64,000 nt of DNA, from the NCBI GenBank assembly GCA_000751555.1, contig CCEZ01000016.1, positions 32,345-96,344 of the forward strand, written 5' to 3'. The position numbers and the translations under genes are program-made. This DNA comes from Anaerosalibacter massiliensis (GTDB lineage: Bacteria > Bacillota > Clostridia > Tissierellales > Sporanaerobacteraceae). This document shows positions 1 to 9,215 of the stretch, in pieces (position 1 is the first letter of the stretch; every line of letters starts with the position of its first letter). The notes beneath the pieces were generated by a model that saw nothing but the letters and a program-made list of their open reading frames with translations, ran no database searches and was not told the DNA's origin.

Positions 1-65
1 AGAAAATGGATGAAGTTCTTGAACATGCATTAGTTAAAAAAGGTGATGAAAATGAAAATAACTAG
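1..65 (+). CDS. lon: ATP-dependent protease Lon, C-terminal end (partial)
   Basis: The frame open from the left edge reads K-MDEVLEHALVKKGDENENN-stop. MDEVLEHAL is the usual C-terminal tail of bacterial LonA, and lon directly upstream of ysxC is a conserved Firmicute gene order. Only about 20 residues are visible. The stop lies inside the start of ysxC, so the two genes overlap by about 14 bases and are probably translationally coupled. Confidence 0.8.
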   Translation, partial: KMDEVLEHALVKKGDENENN

Positions 66-657
66 TGCTGAATTACAAACTATTGCTGTAAATAAAGAAA
101 AGTATCCTAAGGATAATTTGTTTGAAATTGCTTTTGCAGGAAAATCTAATGTAGGAAAATCATCATTAATAAATACATTAGTCAATAGGAAGGCTTTAGC
201 AAGAACTAGTAGTAGGCCAGGTAAAACTCAAACTATAAATTTTTATAATATAAATAAAGAATTTAGATTTGTAGATTTGCCCGGATATGGATATGCAAGA
301 GTTTCTAAAAAAGAACAAAAAAAATGGGCAGATATGATTGAAGAGTATTTACATTATAGGAAGAATTTAATTGAAGTAATTCATGTTATAGATATTCGTC
401 ATGAGCCAGGTGAACATGATAAATCAATGTATGAGTGGATAAAATATTATGGATTTAATGGCATAGTAGTAGCTACTAAAGCAGATAAAATTTCTAGAGG
501 TCAATGGGAAAAACATAAAAATATCATTCAAAACAAATTAGGGGTAGAAAATAAAAAACTTATTGTTCCTTTTTCTGCACAGAAAAGGACAAATAAAGAT
601 GAAGTATGGAAAGTTATTGAAGAAATACTTGAAGTTAATAAAAAGCAGCAACCCTAA
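52..657 (+). CDS. ysxC: Ribosome-biogenesis GTPase YsxC/EngB
   Basis: This is a GTP-binding protein of the TrmE-Era-EngA-EngB family that acts in late 50S ribosomal subunit assembly. It shows the P-loop GKSNVGKS (about residues 30-37), the G3 motif DLPGYG and the G4 motif TKAD. Its length, about 201 aa, is normal. GTG 43 and ATG 46 are alternative in-frame starts; ATG 52 is preferred because AGGTGA sits five bases upstream and the protein then starts MKITSAEL, like its homologues. It overlaps the end of lon. A terminator hairpin overlaps its stop. Confidence 0.93.
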   Translation: MKITSAELQTIAVNKEKYPKDNLFEIAFAGKSNVGKSSLINTLVNRKALARTSSRPGKTQTINFYNINKEFRFVDLPGYGYARVSKKEQKKWADMIEEYLHYRKNLIEVIHVIDIRHEPGEHDKSMYEWIKYYGFNGIVVATKADKISRGQWEKHKNIIQNKLGVENKKLIVPFSAQKRTNKDEVWKVIEEILEVNKKQQP

Positions 658-672
658 GGGTTGCTGCTTTTT
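641..672. terminator. Bidirectional rho-independent terminator (ysxC / rubredoxin)
   Basis: Perfect 14-bp inverted repeat (641-654 and 658-671) with a 3-base loop, flanked by A and T runs. It ends ysxC on the plus strand and the convergent rubredoxin gene on the minus strand. Confidence 0.85.
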
Positions 673-678
673 AAACTA

Positions 679-840
679 TTATTCTTCTTTTTCAAATAAA
701 TCCTTAGTTGCTCCACATACTGGACATACCCAATCTTCTGGTAGGTCTTCAAAAGCTGTTCCTGGTTCTATACCATTGTCTGGGTCGCCAACCTCTGGAT
801 CGTAAACATAACCACATGGTACACATACATATTTGTCCAT
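679..840 (-). CDS. Rubredoxin
   Basis: Small Fe(Cys)4 electron carrier of 53 aa, usual length for the family. Both metal-binding loops are visible: [15 protein letters not shown] and [11 protein letters not shown]. The longer frame to 885 is rejected because ATG 840 is preceded by AAAGGAGA and gives the standard N-terminus MDKYVC. In anaerobes rubredoxins commonly feed oxygen or superoxide detoxifying enzymes; no partner is adjacent here. It is convergent with ysxC and shares its terminator. Confidence 0.95.
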   Translation of the reverse strand: MDKYVCVPCGYVYDPEVGDPDNGIEPGTAFEDLPEDWVCPVCGATKDLFEKEE

Positions 841-1033
841 AATGCATTCTCCTTTCATTATGTAGTCATAATCAATATTACCCAAATAATTTTAAATTTA
901 AACTATTATATCTATATTATAATAAAATAAATATAGTATTCAAGCTTTAGATTAAATTAGATATTAATGGGTATTATACTACTAGTTGAATAATATAATA
1001 TCATAAAAATTTTAATAGATGGATGTGATTTAA

Positions 1034-1420
1034 TTGTCCTTTAAGTTTGATGGTTCAGTTTGTAGCGATTTACATGTGATTAAAGATTTTGTAGAAGATG
1101 TTTTAGAAAAATTAAATAGGATTATTGATGATGAATCAACTATGTTTGAAGTTAAACTTATTCTCAATGAATTAGTAGCAAATGGGGCTATTCATGGTAA
1201 TGCATATGATCGAGAAAAATCTGTCAACCTCTGTATAGAAGTTATTGAAGATTCAATTAGGATTGAAGTAACTGACGAAGGTGAGGGTTTTGAATATGAT
1301 TTAAGGAATTATGATCCTCTGGATTTAAAATGCAGTGGTAGAGGTCTTGTTATTGTAGATGGCTTAAGTGATGAGCTTTATGTTAGAGAAAACAAAATAG
1401 TTTCAGTTAAATATATATAA
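1034..1420 (+). CDS. Anti-sigma-type serine kinase (RsbW/SpoIIAB-like HATPase)
   Basis: This is a 128-aa stand-alone GHKL ATPase domain. The N-box is ELVANGAIHGN (about residues 45-55), the G1 box is DEGEGF and the G2 region is GRGLVIVDGLSD. This matches the HATPase_c_2 group that includes RsbW and SpoIIAB, kinases that bind a sigma factor and phosphorylate an anti-anti-sigma partner. Neither partner is adjacent, so the target is unknown. The start is TTG 1034 behind a weak GGATGTGA; no better ATG is available. The length fits the family. Confidence 0.75.
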   Translation: MSFKFDGSVCSDLHVIKDFVEDVLEKLNRIIDDESTMFEVKLILNELVANGAIHGNAYDREKSVNLCIEVIEDSIRIEVTDEGEGFEYDLRNYDPLDLKCSGRGLVIVDGLSDELYVRENKIVSVKYI

Positions 1421-1560
1421 TTATATAATGATGTAACTTTTTTCAAAATCAGGGAGTGGTTTTTAAAGTTTTTTAATGGGGAAATATGTAAAATAAACTT
1501 TTAAATTTATCCAATTGCTAAGTAAAAGATAATATGTTAAATAAAAGTATTAAATTGTGT

Positions 1561-1702
1561 TATAATATTTAAGGTGGTGGATTCTTATAGTAGCGGAGAG
1601 AATATCTCCGTTATTTAATTGATTTTTGTCATTTTTGTGATACAATTATTTTGTCAAATAATGACTAAATATTATCTTTGAAAATAGGAAGTGGGATTAA
1701 AA
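1561..1702 (+). promoter_or_regulatory. Likely promoter and leader of typA
   Basis: A TATAAT box lies at 1561-1566 with no convincing -35. It is followed by a roughly 130-base leader containing a small hairpin (CGGAGA 1594-1599, TCTCCG 1605-1610). No riboswitch class was recognised. The rest of the 1421-1702 gap shows nothing else. Confidence 0.35.
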
Positions 1703-3529
1703 ATGAAAAGAAGAATAGATCATATAAGAAATGTTGCTATTGTTGCTCATGTAGACCATGGAAAGACTACATTAGTAGATGCACTTTTAAGACAAAGTGG
1801 TATATTTAGAGAAAATGAACTAATAAAAGATAGAATAATGGACTCTAAAGATATTGAAAGAGAAAGAGGTATAACCATACTTTCTAAGAACACAGCTATA
1901 CATTATAATGATACAAAGATAAATATAGTAGATACTCCAGGACATGCGGATTTTGGAGGAGAGGTAGAGAGAGTTTTAAAGATGGTAAATGGAGTAGTAC
2001 TACTTGTAGACGCTTTTGAAGGACCGATGCCACAAACAAAATTTGTTTTAAAAAAAGCTTTTGAATTAGAGCTACCAGTTATAGTATGTATCAATAAAAT
2101 TGATAGGCCAGGAGCTAGACCAAAAGAAGTAATAGATGAAGTATTAGAGCTATTCATAGACTTAGGTGCTAATGATGAACAGTTAGAATGTCCCTTCATA
2201 TTTGCCTCAGCTAAACAAGGTATTGCAACTTCTGACCTTGATAAACCTAAGGAAGATATGAAAGATTTATTTGAAATGATTGTTAATTATATACCAGCTC
2301 CAGAAGGCGATGAAGAAGGCCCTTTACAAGTTCTAATATCCACTATTGACTATAGCGAATATGTAGGAAGAATAGGTATTGGAAAAATAGAAAGAGGAAC
2401 TATTAAATTAAATCAAGATGCAGTAATAGTAAATAGCGAAAGACAAGGAGAAGCAAAAAAAATAAGAATAACTAAAATATACGAATTTGAAGGATTAGAT
2501 AGAGTAAATGTAGAAGAAGCAAAGGTAGGAAGTATTATTGCTGTAACAGGAGTAGAAGGTATTCATATAGGAGATACTATATGTGATGTAGATCATCCAG
2601 AGTCTTTACCTTTTGTAAAAATTTCAGAACCTACTATAGCTATGACTTTTTCTGTAAATGATAGTCCATTTGCAGGACAAGAAGGTAAATATCTTACTTC
2701 AAGGCATTTAAGAAATAGACTATATAAAGAAATACAAACAGATGTTAGTTTGAGAGTAGAAGAAACAGATTCAACAGATGCTTTTAAAGTTTCTGGTAGA
2801 GGCGAACTCCACCTTTCTGTTTTAATTGAAACTATGAGAAGAGAAGGATATGAATTTCAAGTGTCAAAACCTGAAGTTTTGTATAAATATATTAGTGGGA
2901 AGAAATATGAACCTATGGAGATAGTAACGATAGATGTACCAGAAGAATTTACAGGAGTAGTTATTGAAAAGCTTGGGAAGAGAAAAGGTGAGCTAACCCA
3001 TATGACTGCAGCTAATGGAGGATATTCTAGACTAGTATTTTCCATTCCGGCTAGAGGACTTATAGGATATAGATCTGAATTTATGACAGATACAAAGGGA
3101 AATGGTATTTTAAATACAGAATTTAGTGACTATGAACCTTATAAAGGAAGTATACCTACTAGATCTCAAGGTTCTTTAATATCCTTTGAAAAGGGAGAAG
3201 CAGTATCCTATGGACTCCATTCAGCTCAAGAGAGAGGAATACTTTTTATAACACCAGGTACAAAGGTATATGAAGGAATGGTAGTAGGGTCAAATCCAAA
3301 AGGAAATGATATTGAAGTTAATGTTTGTAAGAAAAAACAACAAAGTAATGTAAGAGCTTCAGGTTCAGATGAAGCTTTAAGGCTATCTCCTCCAAAGATA
3401 ATGTCTTTAGAAGAAGCTTTAGAATTTATTGAGGATGATGAGCTTATAGAAATTACACCAGAAAATCTTAGAATTAGGAAAAGCATATTAGATACTACAA
3501 AGAGATACAAGTCAAAGAAAAGGAAGTAA
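1703..3529 (+). CDS. typA: Translational GTPase TypA/BipA
   Basis: Ribosome-binding GTPase of the EF-G/LepA class, involved in 50S assembly and stress adaptation. It has the P-loop AHVDHGKT near residue 16, switch region RGITI, DTPGHADFGG and NKID, followed by domains II, III and V and the TypA-specific C-terminal domain (GSDEALRLSPP, then a basic SKKRK tail). At about 608 aa it is full length. ATG 1703 is chosen over 1691 because GGAAGTGGG lies at normal distance and the protein then begins MKRRIDHIRNVAIVAHVD. Confidence 0.95.
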   Translation: MKRRIDHIRNVAIVAHVDHGKTTLVDALLRQSGIFRENELIKDRIMDSKDIERERGITILSKNTAIHYNDTKINIVDTPGHADFGGEVERVLKMVNGVVLLVDAFEGPMPQTKFVLKKAFELELPVIVCINKIDRPGARPKEVIDEVLELFIDLGANDEQLECPFIFASAKQGIATSDLDKPKEDMKDLFEMIVNYIPAPEGDEEGPLQVLISTIDYSEYVGRIGIGKIERGTIKLNQDAVIVNSERQGEAKKIRITKIYEFEGLDRVNVEEAKVGSIIAVTGVEGIHIGDTICDVDHPESLPFVKISEPTIAMTFSVNDSPFAGQEGKYLTSRHLRNRLYKEIQTDVSLRVEETDSTDAFKVSGRGELHLSVLIETMRREGYEFQVSKPEVLYKYISGKKYEPMEIVTIDVPEEFTGVVIEKLGKRKGELTHMTAANGGYSRLVFSIPARGLIGYRSEFMTDTKGNGILNTEFSDYEPYKGSIPTRSQGSLISFEKGEAVSYGLHSAQERGILFITPGTKVYEGMVVGSNPKGNDIEVNVCKKKQQSNVRASGSDEALRLSPPKIMSLEEALEFIEDDELIEITPENLRIRKSILDTTKRYKSKKRK

Positions 3530-3555
3530 AAAGGAGCATTAAATTGCTCCTTTTT
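3528..3555 (+). terminator. Terminator after typA
   Basis: AAAAAGGAGCA and TGCTCCTTTTT form an 11-bp stem with a 6-base loop and a terminal T run, right after the typA stop. Confidence 0.85.
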
Positions 3556-3604
3556 AGCAATATAAGATATTTATATAATGAAATTTTATTTTGTAGGTGA
3601 TTGT

Positions 3605-5062
3605 ATGACTTATATATTAAGAATTTTCAAGTGGATTTTACAAAATATACTTTTACTTAATATTTTATTTGCTATACTCTTAGTATTTTTTGAAAGAAGA
3701 AATCCTACTACAACTTGGCTTTGGCTTATGATTTTATTTTTCCTTCCTGGTATTGGGTTCTTATTGTATTTATTTATAGGTCAAGACTTAAGAAAGAAAA
3801 AGATATTTAAAATAAAAGAGGAAGAAGATAGATTCTTTAAAAATTTAGCAGCTATTCAAGAAGAAAATATTGAGAAAGAAAAACTGGACTTTAATGAACC
3901 TAGAATAAAGGAATATAAGGATATTATCCAATTTCATTTAATGAGTACTGATTCTGTTTTTACCCAAGACAATGAAGTAAAACTTTACTTTTCTGGTAAA
4001 GATAAATTTAATGCACTTTTAAATAGTATACATAGAAGTAAGAAGTATATACATATAGAATATTATATTATTAGAGATGATAATTTAGGAAATGAAATAA
4101 TGGATGCCTTAATAGATAAAGCTAAAAATGGAGTAGAAGTAAAATTATTATATGATGGTATGGGAGGTAGGAGTCTGCCTAGAAATTTTTTTAGAGAATT
4201 AATTGAAGCTGGAGGAGAAGTAGCTTGCTTTTTTCCACCTTTTTCACCAATTTTAAGTATTAGAATCAATTATAGGAACCATAGAAAGATATGTATTATA
4301 GATGGAAAAGAGGCTTATGTTGGTGGATTTAATATTGGAGATGAATATATAGGAAAATCTGAAAGATTTGGATACTGGCGTGATACTCATTGTAAGATTA
4401 AAGGCAGTGCCATATATGGACTTGAGTGGAGATTTTTATTAGACTGGAGATTTGCAGCTAATGAAGAAATAGAGAATATGGAAAACTATTTTATTCCAAA
4501 GTGCACAAGTGGAAAAACTGGAGTACAAATAGTATCATCGGGACCTGATTCAAAATGGACTAGTATAAAAGATGGCTATTTTAAAATGATAATAAATGCT
4601 AGGAAGAAAGTATATATTCAAACTCCTTATTTTATACCTGATGATAGTATACTGGAGGCTTTAAGAGTGGCAGGACTTTCTGGAGTTGATGTAAGAGTCA
4701 TAATACCTTCTAAACCAGATCATCCATTTGTATACTGGGCAAGCCTGTCCTATATAGGTGAATTATTGCAATCAGGAGTTAGATTTTATACTTATGAAAA
4801 TGGCTTTATTCATAGTAAGGTAGTCCTAATGGATGACATACTATCTTCAGTAGGAACAGCAAATTTAGATATTAGAAGTTTTAAGCTCAATTTTGAAGTC
4901 AATGCATTCATATATGATGAGAAAGTAAATAACGAAATATCAGAACAATTTATTAAAGACTTAGAAAGTTGTAAAGAAATAACAATAGATGAATACAAAA
5001 AGCGTTCTTTTGCTATAAAAGTTAAAGAATCCATTTCAAGATTACTTTCACCAATACTATAA
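3605..5062 (+). CDS. cls: Cardiolipin synthase (phospholipase D family)
   Basis: Membrane enzyme that condenses two phosphatidylglycerols to cardiolipin and glycerol. Two N-terminal transmembrane segments (about residues 5-55) precede two HKD phosphodiesterase motifs: NHRKICIIDG, and HSKVVLMDD followed by GTANLDIRS. The length, about 485 aa, is typical. ATG 3605 has TAGGTGATTGT directly upstream; the longer start at 3578 has no ribosome site and was discarded. It follows typA after a terminator and is probably transcribed on its own. Confidence 0.93.
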   Translation: MTYILRIFKWILQNILLLNILFAILLVFFERRNPTTTWLWLMILFFLPGIGFLLYLFIGQDLRKKKIFKIKEEEDRFFKNLAAIQEENIEKEKLDFNEPRIKEYKDIIQFHLMSTDSVFTQDNEVKLYFSGKDKFNALLNSIHRSKKYIHIEYYIIRDDNLGNEIMDALIDKAKNGVEVKLLYDGMGGRSLPRNFFRELIEAGGEVACFFPPFSPILSIRINYRNHRKICIIDGKEAYVGGFNIGDEYIGKSERFGYWRDTHCKIKGSAIYGLEWRFLLDWRFAANEEIENMENYFIPKCTSGKTGVQIVSSGPDSKWTSIKDGYFKMIINARKKVYIQTPYFIPDDSILEALRVAGLSGVDVRVIIPSKPDHPFVYWASLSYIGELLQSGVRFYTYENGFIHSKVVLMDDILSSVGTANLDIRSFKLNFEVNAFIYDEKVNNEISEQFIKDLESCKEITIDEYKKRSFAIKVKESISRLLSPIL

Positions 5063-5107
5063 CATAATATTGCTACCTCTGGACATAATAAAGTTGAGGT
5101 GGTGAAA

Positions 5108-5923
5108 TTGAAAAAGAAAACTAATATACTATTATTTTTATTATTATTATCTTTATTGTTTTCATCTTGCGGGAAAAAACCAGAGAAGAAATCTACATCC
5201 TATGAGAAAAAGGAAAGAGCACCACAAAACTTAAATAGAGTATATGAAAATGTGAATCTCATTTTAGGAGATATAGAAAAAATAGAGAAAGTTCCTACTG
5301 AAGATGAGGAAGAAGAGAAAAATGCTGATGAAAAAGATAAAAGTGAAAAAGAATCTAAATCAAAAAATACAAGCAATAAGAAAAAGGAATCTAAGGAAGA
5401 AAAATTGAAGAAACTATGGGAAGGCATAGATAAAAACATTGAAAAAACACATAATGATTGGAATGCCTATGAAATAGAAGGAATGAAAAAAATAGGTAAT
5501 ACCAAGAGTATTGAGAAGTTTGAAGAAAGTTTGAATAATTTCACACTGTCTATTGAAAATAGAGATAATTTTAATATTATAGCAAAAGGAAGTGAAGTAT
5601 TCCTTCATATATCTCCATTTTTTGATATATATAAAGATGAAGTAAAAGGGGATATAAGTCGAATAAAACACTATGTTTATAAAGCTTATATATTAGGGAA
5701 TAATGGGGAAAAAGAAAAATCTATAGAATCTATTACTCAAGGAGAAGCATATCTAAATGGTATTAAACAAAAATTAAATAATGATGAAAAAAAATTAAAA
5801 AATTTAGAAAAATTAACTCTATCCCTTCAAGATATGAGAGAATCTATTGAAAAAGAAAGTACCAATCTTTTTAAAATTAAAAGAGATATAGTTTTGAAGA
5901 ACCTTAAAAAGCTAGAAGAATAA
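5108..5923 (+). CDS. Predicted lipoprotein, highly charged, function unknown
   Basis: A signal peptide (basic start, Leu-rich core) ends in the lipobox LLFSSC, so the protein should be lipid-anchored outside the membrane. It is followed by a low-complexity Lys/Glu/Ser linker (about residues 60-110) and a helical, coiled-coil-like C-terminal half. No enzymatic motif is seen. TTG 5108 is preferred because GAGGTGG sits at proper spacing; GTG 5099 and 5102 are alternatives. It begins 45 bases after cls. I do not recognise the family. Confidence 0.7.
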   Translation: MKKKTNILLFLLLLSLLFSSCGKKPEKKSTSYEKKERAPQNLNRVYENVNLILGDIEKIEKVPTEDEEEEKNADEKDKSEKESKSKNTSNKKKESKEEKLKKLWEGIDKNIEKTHNDWNAYEIEGMKKIGNTKSIEKFEESLNNFTLSIENRDNFNIIAKGSEVFLHISPFFDIYKDEVKGDISRIKHYVYKAYILGNNGEKEKSIESITQGEAYLNGIKQKLNNDEKKLKNLEKLTLSLQDMRESIEKESTNLFKIKRDIVLKNLKKLEE

Positions 5924-6116
5924 GCATATTATAAAGGTATTCAAAATATTTATCTAATACTATGATTATTAATATGAAGTTAGTTATTTCAAGGAAGTAA
6001 AAGAATATATTGACGGAGATAAAAAACTTTGGATATGAAAAAAACTTTACTCTTCTAAAAAAAGTATTATACTAGTATAGTAACTATTATTCCGTTTTTA
6101 GAAGGTCGTGAAATAT

Positions 6117-7139
6117 ATGGAAAATAAAAAAATAAATTATATATCTGTAGCGTTAATTACAATGATAACATTAATAGTTATATTAACTAGTGAAGGCTTA
6201 AAGGATTTACCTGAATTATTGGTAAATACTAATACAAAATACCTGATTATAGCTTTAAGTATGATGTTAGGAGATTGGATTTTTGATGGAATGATTTTAA
6301 ATATTATAACTAAAACAGTTCATGGTAGCATTAATTATTTTAAATCACTGAAAATAGCTATTATAGGTCAATATTATAGTGCTATAACTCCTTTTTCAAC
6401 AGGGGGGCAGCCAGTCCAGGTATACTTAATGTCTAAAGATGATATATCGGTGCCTAAAGGATCATTAATACTATTTAATAAATTTATAATATATCAAATG
6501 ACTGTTACACTTTATTCATTAATTATGTTTATATTGAAGTTGAATTTTATATTTAATGATGCAAAGGCTGCAGTTCCTTTTGTTATAATAGGTTTTATAT
6601 TAAATCTCTTAGTACTAGCTGGAATTATTCTATTATTTTATAAGCCAGAATGGATAAAGCCTATGGTTTTATATTTCTACAAATTCTTAAATAAAATAGG
6701 TATTATGAAAGATATGCAAAAATATGTATGTAGGTTAGATAAATCTATGGAAGAATATATGCAAAGTGTGGAGAAAATTAGAGAAAATAAAAAAAACACT
6801 ATAGTATTGATTGCACTGACATCTATACAATTAACTTTTTATTTTAGTATAACCTATTTTGTATATTTAGCACTAGGTTTAACAGAGGCTAGTTTCATAG
6901 ATATAATAGCCATACAATCTTTAGTTTATATGGCAGCTTCATATATTCCAACTCCAGGTACAGCAGGAGCTTCAGAAGGTGGTTATTATTTATTATTTAA
7001 GCCTTTATTTACTCCTAAATTAATAACATATGCATTATTACTTTGGAGAGCTATATCCTACTATTTCAGAATTTTATTTACTGGTGTCATAACTTTATTA
7101 GATTATATTATTAGAAAAAGGAAAAAAATTGCAGTTTAA
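6117..7139 (+). CDS. Lysylphosphatidylglycerol synthase TM-region / YbhN-like flippase family membrane protein
   Basis: Polytopic protein of about 340 aa and 7-8 hydrophobic segments, matching the UPF0104/YbhN and MprF N-terminal-domain family. Family-like motifs are GQYYSAITPFSTGGQP (about residue 83) and the late YIPTPGTAGASEGGY. The catalytic half of MprF is absent, so lipid flipping or a lipid-transport role is inferred, not lysyl transfer. ATG 6117 is preferred to GTG 6108 given GAAGGT at 6101-6106. It stands alone. Confidence 0.8.
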   Translation: MENKKINYISVALITMITLIVILTSEGLKDLPELLVNTNTKYLIIALSMMLGDWIFDGMILNIITKTVHGSINYFKSLKIAIIGQYYSAITPFSTGGQPVQVYLMSKDDISVPKGSLILFNKFIIYQMTVTLYSLIMFILKLNFIFNDAKAAVPFVIIGFILNLLVLAGIILLFYKPEWIKPMVLYFYKFLNKIGIMKDMQKYVCRLDKSMEEYMQSVEKIRENKKNTIVLIALTSIQLTFYFSITYFVYLALGLTEASFIDIIAIQSLVYMAASYIPTPGTAGASEGGYYLLFKPLFTPKLITYALLLWRAISYYFRILFTGVITLLDYIIRKRKKIAV

Positions 7140-7440
7140 ATTAAATAAAAATATTCTCTAATAAGTTTAAAAATGAATAAATTAAAGGAATCTTAAGTAA
7201 TTATATTAGGAAAATAAGTTTATTGAGGATAAACGCTTTATTTCGGTCTGGATTTTTTATTTAATATTGTTATAATGTAAAAAAGATGGAACAAATATTA
7301 TTTTAATCTCAAAAATATACAAAAAAGGCTTCCAATTTATGTAATGTATGATATAATAATACTTAAAAGTGCCGATTAAGTTTTTAGCAAAAAAGGATGC
7401 CGTATTTTTATAAATAAAAAAAAGTGAGGGAATGGGGATA
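7140..7440. other. Intergenic region before the spo0E-like gene
   Basis: AT-rich, with two TATAAT-like boxes (near 7269 and 7350) that probably serve the downstream gene. A stretch at 7369-7402 has GTGCCG and GATGCCG halves that hinted at structure, but it matches no RNA class I can name. Confidence 0.3.
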
Positions 7441-7626
7441 ATGAATGAGAGAATTTATTTAAATGATTTAAAAAGTGAAATTGAAGTGAAAAGACAGGAG
7501 TTAAATGAACTTGTAATAGGAAGCATTGATAGAAATAAAGTCCTTAGGTTTAGCATGGAATTGGACAAGTTAATATATCAATATTGTCATCTTGAAAGAC
7601 AGAATAAAAAAAGGGCAGAATGCTAA
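7441..7626 (+). CDS. Spo0E-like aspartyl-phosphate phosphatase
   Basis: About 61-64 aa, a two-helix hairpin protein with the Spo0E signature S-M-ELDKLI-YQYCHLE (SMELDKLIYQYCH). This family dephosphorylates the sporulation response regulator Spo0A-P, delaying sporulation. ATG 7432 and ATG 7441 are both possible; 7441 has the better spacing from GTGAGGG. The stop is embedded in a terminator hairpin. Confidence 0.8.
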   Translation: MNERIYLNDLKSEIEVKRQELNELVIGSIDRNKVLRFSMELDKLIYQYCHLERQNKKRAEC

Positions 7627-7640
7627 ATCTGCTCTTTTTT
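7606..7640 (+). terminator. Terminator overlapping the spo0E-like stop
   Basis: A-run plus GGGCAGA (7612-7618) pairs with TCTGCTC (7628-7634) followed by six T. Confidence 0.8.
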
Positions 7641-7658
7641 ATACTTTATTTTAATCGA

Positions 7659-7754
7659 TTATCCAGCAGAATGGATTATTAAGAATAAAATTATTGCAAC
7701 AATAATGCCAATAATAGAATAAAAAAACTTTTTACTAACAAAGAAAAATTTCAT
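7659..7754 (-). CDS. Small single-span membrane protein (31 aa)
   Basis: Reads MKFFFVSKKFFYSIIGIIV then AIILFLIIHSAG. A short basic N-terminus precedes one hydrophobic helix. AAGGGGTGAACCT before the ATG is a good ribosome site, which is the main reason to call it a gene. The sequence resembles the N-terminal anchor of some Clostridial cell-wall enzymes, but no catalytic part follows. Function unknown. Confidence 0.5.
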   Translation of the reverse strand: MKFFFVSKKFFYSIIGIIVAIILFLIIHSAG

Positions 7755-7849
7755 AGGTTCACCCCTTAAAACTAACTATTCATAATATAATCTATTCTTA
7801 AGGAGAATAAGATATTACTAATATTTTCAATTATAAGATTTACAAAAAA

Positions 7850-8101
7850 GCGGAAAGCTTACTGCTAAAGTTGTGGGATGGATAGCCCAATTATAGCTAA
7901 TATGATATAATATAAAGAGGTTTTGAAATGAGCCTTATGTTATCATTAAAATAATTTATTAGAATATACTTTGATAGTGAAAGTCTTAGGGAAAGTAGAT
8001 AATTTTATATGTCGTATATATGTCTAATTATAGTGAGAGTATTAAATATAAGTCTATATAGTACCTAAGAATCCCATAGTCTTTAGTCGTGGGAGTTTCA
8101 G
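7850..8101 (+). mobile_element. Possible IS200/IS605-type relic (right-end hairpin, no transposase)
   Basis: The stretch ending at 8101 (AATCCCATAGTCTTTAGTCG then TGGGAGTTTCAG) looks like the right end of IS605/IS1341-type elements, where a CCCA...TGGG stem and a small inner hairpin overlap the 3' end of the TnpB guide RNA. The inner stem here is one base off perfect pairing (AGTC where AGAC would pair), as in a decayed copy. No tnpA or tnpB frame survives. The left boundary is a guess. Confidence 0.4.
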
Positions 8102-8155
8102 ATAGAAGAGATTAATATATTATAATTGGATATGAGAAGAAATGGGGGTTTTATA

Positions 8156-9031
8156 ATGGCAGTAAAAATCATATCAGATAGTGCTTGTGATTTACCGAAA
8201 GAAATTTTAGATGGATATGATATTGATATTATACCAATAATAGTAAATAAACAGGAAAAAGAGTATTTAGATGGTGAAACTTTAGATCCAATGAAACTTT
8301 ATGAGGATATGAGAAATGGAGAAGTTTATAAGACTGCTCAGATACCACCTACTATGTTTGAAAAAAAGTTTGAAGAAATAGCTAAGAGTGGAGAAAGCAC
8401 CATATATGTTTGTTTTTCATCAGGATTATCTGGAACATATCAAAGTGCAGTAATAACTAGAAATGCAATGAAGGAAAAATATCCAAACTTAGATTTAGAT
8501 GTTGTAGATTCAAAATCTGCTTCTGTTGGATTTGGGTTATTAGTATATAAAGCTGCTCAAATGGCTAAGGACGGAAAATCAAAAGAAGAAATACTTAAAA
8601 CATTAGATTTTTATGTAAAACATATTGAACATATTTTTACAGTAGATAATTTGGAATACTTATTTAGAGGAGGAAGGGTTTCAAGAGCACAGGCTGTTGT
8701 TGGAGGGCTTTTAAATATAAAGCCTATATTAGATATTCCAGAGGACGGTACACTGCGTCCTGTTGAAAAGGTAAGAGGTAGAAATAGAGTACTTAAAAGA
8801 ATGATTGAGATAATGGAAGAACGTGGTGGAAACGCAGATCTTAAAAATCAAACTATAGGTATAAACCATGGAGATGATATAGAGGGAGCAATGAAATTGA
8901 AAGAAATGATTGAAAAACAATATGGTTGTACAGACTTTGTCATAAATATTATAGGTTCTGCAATAGGTGCCCATTCCGGTCCAGGAACTTTATCTGTATT
9001 CTTTTTAAATGAAAAACCAAGTCAGGATTAA
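8156..9031 (+). CDS. DegV family fatty-acid-binding protein
   Basis: About 291 aa. It begins MAVKIISDSACDLPKE, the characteristic DegV N-terminus, and has the conserved TAQIPPTMFE, SSGLSGTYQSA and GRVSRAQAVVGGLLNIKPIL segments. DegV/FakB proteins hold a fatty acid and present it to the FakA kinase for phospholipid synthesis. No fakA is adjacent. ATG 8156 follows GGGGGTT; the longer frame from 8126 lacks a ribosome site. Confidence 0.92.
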   Translation: MAVKIISDSACDLPKEILDGYDIDIIPIIVNKQEKEYLDGETLDPMKLYEDMRNGEVYKTAQIPPTMFEKKFEEIAKSGESTIYVCFSSGLSGTYQSAVITRNAMKEKYPNLDLDVVDSKSASVGFGLLVYKAAQMAKDGKSKEEILKTLDFYVKHIEHIFTVDNLEYLFRGGRVSRAQAVVGGLLNIKPILDIPEDGTLRPVEKVRGRNRVLKRMIEIMEERGGNADLKNQTIGINHGDDIEGAMKLKEMIEKQYGCTDFVINIIGSAIGAHSGPGTLSVFFLNEKPSQD

Positions 9032-9176
9032 TTAAAATCCTAATTATTTGTGTGCTACTGGTACGTTTTGTTTAGCATATTATTAATGACTAATGTTTTT
9101 AATAATATATTGAAATAAAGAGAAAATGACTTGTAAAGTAGCACCAAATTATAAAAAATAGAATAATTGAATAAAT

Positions 9177-9212
9177 AAAAAAACTTGTAATCATCATGAT
9201 TACAAGTTTTTT
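9177..9212. terminator. Bidirectional terminator (DegV / tRNA-Lys)
   Basis: ACTTGTAATCAT and ATGATTACAAGT form a perfect 12-bp stem around one base, with A6 before and T6 after. It lies immediately beyond the 3' end of the minus-strand tRNA gene. Confidence 0.85.
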
Positions 9213-9215
9213 CTT

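Noticed and set aside
563..805. 80-codon plus-strand frame across ysxC end and rubredoxin
   Set aside because: Runs through the terminator and is antisense to rubredoxin, which has clear CxxC motifs and a ribosome site.
7369..7402. Possible small riboswitch before the spo0E-like gene
   Set aside because: GTGCCG and GATGCCG halves are suggestive, but no known aptamer blocks (for example of c-di-GMP classes) are present.
9048..9150. GTGCTACT / AGTAGCAC repeat pair after the DegV gene
   Set aside because: Only 8 bp arms about 90 bases apart, no coding or target duplication; chance not excluded.
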